From Piscicola geometra (Eukaryota > Annelida > Clitellata > Hirudinida > Piscicolidae): a DNA stretch of 64,000 nucleotides. Where the stretch lies: contig OX030963.1 of NCBI GenBank assembly GCA_943735955.1, positions 756,642 through 820,641 of the forward strand, read 5' to 3'. The notes below the pieces were generated by a model, which was given only the letters and a program-made list of their open reading frames with translations, was not told the DNA's origin and ran no database searches. A program made the translations under genes and the position numbers. This document shows positions 50,344 to 64,000 of the stretch, piece by piece (position 1 is the stretch's first letter; every line of letters begins with the position of its first letter).

Positions 50344-51939
50344 GTGATGATGATGGTGATGATGATGGCGATAGTACTTGTAATCTCCGCCTCAGAAGTG
50401 ATGTAAACCTCCCATCAACAAGAAAACTATAAACGACTGCGAAAGGTTCTGAAGACTGTCGGAAGAAAAGAAGGGAGGAAGGGGAGAAGGAATGAAGGAA
50501 AAGAAGGAAGGAAGGGGAAGGGAATGAAGAAAGAAAAAAAAATAGTTAATGAATGAGTTGGAAAAAAACAAGGATCGAAAAAATTTAGAAAAGTGGACGA
50601 AAGACGAAAAGATGGAGAAGGGATGAAGAAGGATGGATGGATGGAGGGGGGATGAAGATGGATGGATGGATGGATGGAGGAGTGATAAAGAGGGATAGAT
50701 GGATAGAAGGGGGATGAAGAGGGATGGATGGATGAAGGGAAGATGATGACAAGAGTAAGAAGGTTATGCTGCCTTGTTAACATAATTCGGGCTGAGATAC
50801 TGAGCTAATATGGAACTGCCTCGACGGATCCTCCTCCGGTGGTGGGTGATGAACTCGAAGGATGGAAGGAGTGGGATGGACGGAGTGGGATGGGAGGAGT
50901 GGAAGGAGTGGAAGAGGGGAAGAAGAAAGATGGATAGTGGAGGGTGGGAGATAGATGAAAGGAAATATGTTTGGAAAATGGATTGGAGAGGAAGAAAGAG
51001 ATAGGAAATGGAAGAGAGAGAGAATAACACAAACATATGAAACACATAACACCACACATCAGTACTAAATCACTACACATCACCCACACACCACAGCACC
51101 ACACATCACACACATACCACAACAACACCCACATCAGCACAACAACAACAACACCCACATCAGCACAACAACAACAACAACAGCAACACCCAGTGCAGCA
51201 GCAACACACGGGCACACACCTCAGAGCGCTGCGAGAGCCATTATATTATTTTAAATGGCGCCACAATTTGTCGGCAGCATCGTCCCTTATTAAATATTAA
51301 AGGCGGGCAGGAGGACTTATTCCCTCATTAGAGAGACCAGTGCGCCATCGATCATAGGCCTCCCAGAAATATTGACCCTTCCGTCCGTCCGTCTGCCTGC
51401 TTGCTTGTGTTTGTGTGTGTGTTTGGGTTTGTGTGTGTGTTTGTGTTTGTTTGTGTTTGTTGGTGCTTGATCATGGGGTGATGTGGTTTCAACAACAACA
51501 ACTACAAAAACAACAAAAGCAACAACTACAACAACGTGGAATGATGTTGATGTCTTTGATGCAAAACCTCTGCTCTTTGCAATCTGGAATGCATCCATCT
51601 GCTGTGACCTCAGCGGAAAGAGAAGGTGGAGTGGGTCAGGGTTGAAGCCCTTTGTCAAGTAGCGATGCAGCAGCGGTCCTTGGTCGATCGTCATCGCTGG
51701 GTGAACGTTTTGCCAAGAGAATGAGGCTGAAATGGCCTTTTCAGTTGTACGAAACTTTCGAAAGTCATTCAAAAAGATTTTAGAAATGGAAAACTTTTGT
51801 TCGTGAGAAGGAAGGAGGAAGCTCTCATTTAAACAACAAAACAACAAATTAACAACATCAAAACAATTATAATGATTAAAACTCTAACAACAACACCAAC
51901 TACTACTACTACACCAACAACACCAACAACACCAACACC

Positions 51940-51973
<34 letters not shown>

Positions 51974-52272
51974 CCAACTACTACACCAACAACAACAACA
52001 CCACAACTTAATCGACTACAGCCACCCCACTGGAGTTGGGACCTTGGGCTAATGATACGGGCCATTTAGACGATGTCATACCTCGAGTTGCGTCAGTACT
52101 TCCCCAGACGTAAGTCGAATTAGATGCTGATGTTACGTTGCAATAAAAAAGAACAAATAGTGGGAGAATGTGTTGTTCCTTGAAGAGTTGGGAAAAGTGA
52201 GGTGAGTTTGAGGAGGCGTGGTGGACTAACTGCTCTAACTGCACTTTGAATGTGTTTCATTTTGTTCGCAGG

Positions 52273-52570
52273 GAAGGATGGGGCAGCAGCAGCAGCAGCA
52301 GCAGTGAGAGAGGATGGGGTGGCAGCAGCAGCAGTGAGGGAGGATGGGGTGGCAGCAGCAGTGAGGGAGGATGGGGTGGCAGCAGCATCAGTGAGGGAGG
52401 ATGGGGTGGCAGCAGCAGTGAGGGAGGATGGGGTGGCAGCAGCAGCAGTGAGGGAGGATGGGGTGGCAGCAGCAGCAGTGAGGGAGGATGGGGTGGCAGC
52501 AGCAGCAGTGAGGGAGGATGGGGTGGCAGTAGCAGCAGTGAGGGAGGATGGGGTGGCAGCAGCAACAGTG
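52273..52570. repeat. 27-30-nt GTGAGGGAGGATGGGGTGGC array
   Basis: Ten copies of GTGAGGGAGGATGGGGTGGC followed by a variable AGC run (two to six triplets). It follows TTTGTTCGCAG on the plus strand and is open in two plus frames, but no flanking exon was found. Confidence 0.92.
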
Positions 52571-52817
52571 CATGGAGGAGATCGTGAAGGAAGAGAAGAT
52601 GGATGGGAGGGTTGATTGCATGAAGGAGTGAGTAATTGTGACGTCAGTGCAGATGATCATGATGGTGATGATGATAGTGGTGATAATGGTAGTAGTGGTG
52701 ATGGAGGTTGAGAGGAAGATGGTGGTTAGGGTTTTTATAAATTTATGATTTAAATTTTTTATATATTATTGAATAGAAAATGTTTAATCAGTTCATAAAC
52801 TAGACAAAGTTTTGCAT

Positions 52818-52823
52818 TTTATT
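52818..52823 (-). terminator. Possible poly(A) signal of the intersectin-like gene
   Basis: AATAAA on the minus strand about 630 nt past the stop codon, after the CTC/TTC tract and an (ATC)n run. Confidence 0.25.
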
Positions 52824-53020
52824 AAACCACAACTCCATCCATCTATTCATCGATTTGTTCTTACGATTACTAGCACAACAAGAAAATACTAAGAAGTAGA
52901 TCTAATAGACATCGGATAGAGGAATGCTCAGTGGGAGATGCCAATCATCCCTTCATGCCACACTTTTCCCGCGCAAAAAACCCACAAGGGCCTTTGAAGT
53001 GTGCTTCTTGAACTTCAACT

Positions 53021-53124
<104 letters not shown>

Positions 53125-53289
53125 AATGGCCTATAAGAGGATAAAAGATTCTTGTAGAATTCAATAACCCTTAAAAATATGTTTATACATTTACTAACAT
53201 TTGTATAAATGCACTAAAAGTAACAATTGAATATATTCACTAACACTAACAACTGTATACATGCACTTAACTATGGGGGCTCAGCATTG

Positions 53290-53452
53290 TCATCTTCCTC
53301 CTCTTCCTCATCTTCCTTCTCTTTCTCATCTCTCTCCGCCTCTTCCTCTTCATCTTCCTCCTCCTCCTCATCTTCCTCTCCCTCTTCCTCCTCATCTTCC
53401 TCTCCCTCCTCCTCCACATCTTCCTCTTTCTCCTCTTCATCTTCCTCCTTCT
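53290..53452. repeat. CTCTTCCTC pyrimidine tract in 3' UTR
   Basis: Begins within a few bases of the intersectin-like stop codon. Read on the minus strand it is GAGGAAGATG-rich and would encode Glu-rich sequence if the stop were bypassed. Confidence 0.85.
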
Positions 53453-53454
53453 CC

Positions 53455-63870
<10,416 letters not shown>

Positions 63871-64000
63871 CTGCAATAGTGTGGAAATGAAGTGCAAATA
63901 GGAATAGTTATAATATGACAATAAATAATAAGTGGAAACAAGGATACATAATGTTGCAGATACATCTGAAAATAAGAAGTTTGAAATAGACCATACGAAA
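63871..64000. other. Intron sequence at the right edge
   Basis: Upstream of the acidic intersectin-like exon, after its GCAG acceptor. No exon seen before the window ends. Confidence 0.6.

Noticed and set aside
51317..51847. 176-codon minus frame
   Set aside because: Half is GTT/TG repeat. The non-repeat half might belong to a dispersed element, but no RT, transposase or domain motif is visible.

Overview
This is a window of animal nuclear DNA, very probably from a bilaterian invertebrate. The genes are split into many short GT-AG exons. They encode metazoan families: Rab5, ARID3/dead ringer, intersectin, an I-BAR protein of the MTSS1/MIM type, WIP, and an Ig-domain protein resembling ZPBP/Sp38. 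CR1/L2-like LINE 3' ends are present, and almost all non-coding DNA is micro- or minisatellite. I lean towards a lophotrochozoan (annelid or mollusc), but this is only an inference from the LINE style and Asn/Gln-rich proteins. There is one 200-N assembly gap (35982-36181).

Layout: 1-4.4 kb holds simple repeats only. On the minus strand follow a ZPBP/Sp38-like Ig/Cys-rich membrane protein (4486-~7400, 5' end uncertain), Rab5 (8642-10332, complete, 5 exons), an antisense-oriented LINE fragment (10.8-11.56 kb), a WIP/verprolin-like actin regulator (11916-13004, 3 exons), and an MTSS1-like I-BAR protein (15619-21060, 12 exons). An unrecognised 828-residue protein is divergently transcribed on the plus strand (21520-25292, 8 exons). 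The ARID3/dead ringer gene takes most of the middle (plus, <28551-48365, 7 exons seen); its 9.6-kb and 6.3-kb introns are filled with arrays. After a repeat-filled spacer (48.4-53.4 kb), an intersectin-like gene runs on the minus strand from beyond the window's right end to 53455, with 24 exons including a 14-nt microexon.

Exon boundaries were set by hand from homologous domain order, GT/AG dinucleotides and reading phase. In Rab5, WIP, MTSS1-like, the unknown gene, dri and intersectin the exon lengths sum to a whole number of codons, which is an internal check on the models.

Several of these genes act in related processes. Rab5 and intersectin work in endocytosis. WIP, the I-BAR protein and intersectin (through N-WASP in known systems) link membranes to actin. 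I see no evidence that their adjacency is functional.

The most unusual feature is the relation of tandem arrays to introns. Several introns consist almost wholly of one or two minisatellites. In at least four, the array starts in register at the 5' splice site, so every unit repeats a donor-like GTG block. In others a pyrimidine-rich array runs straight into the AG acceptor.
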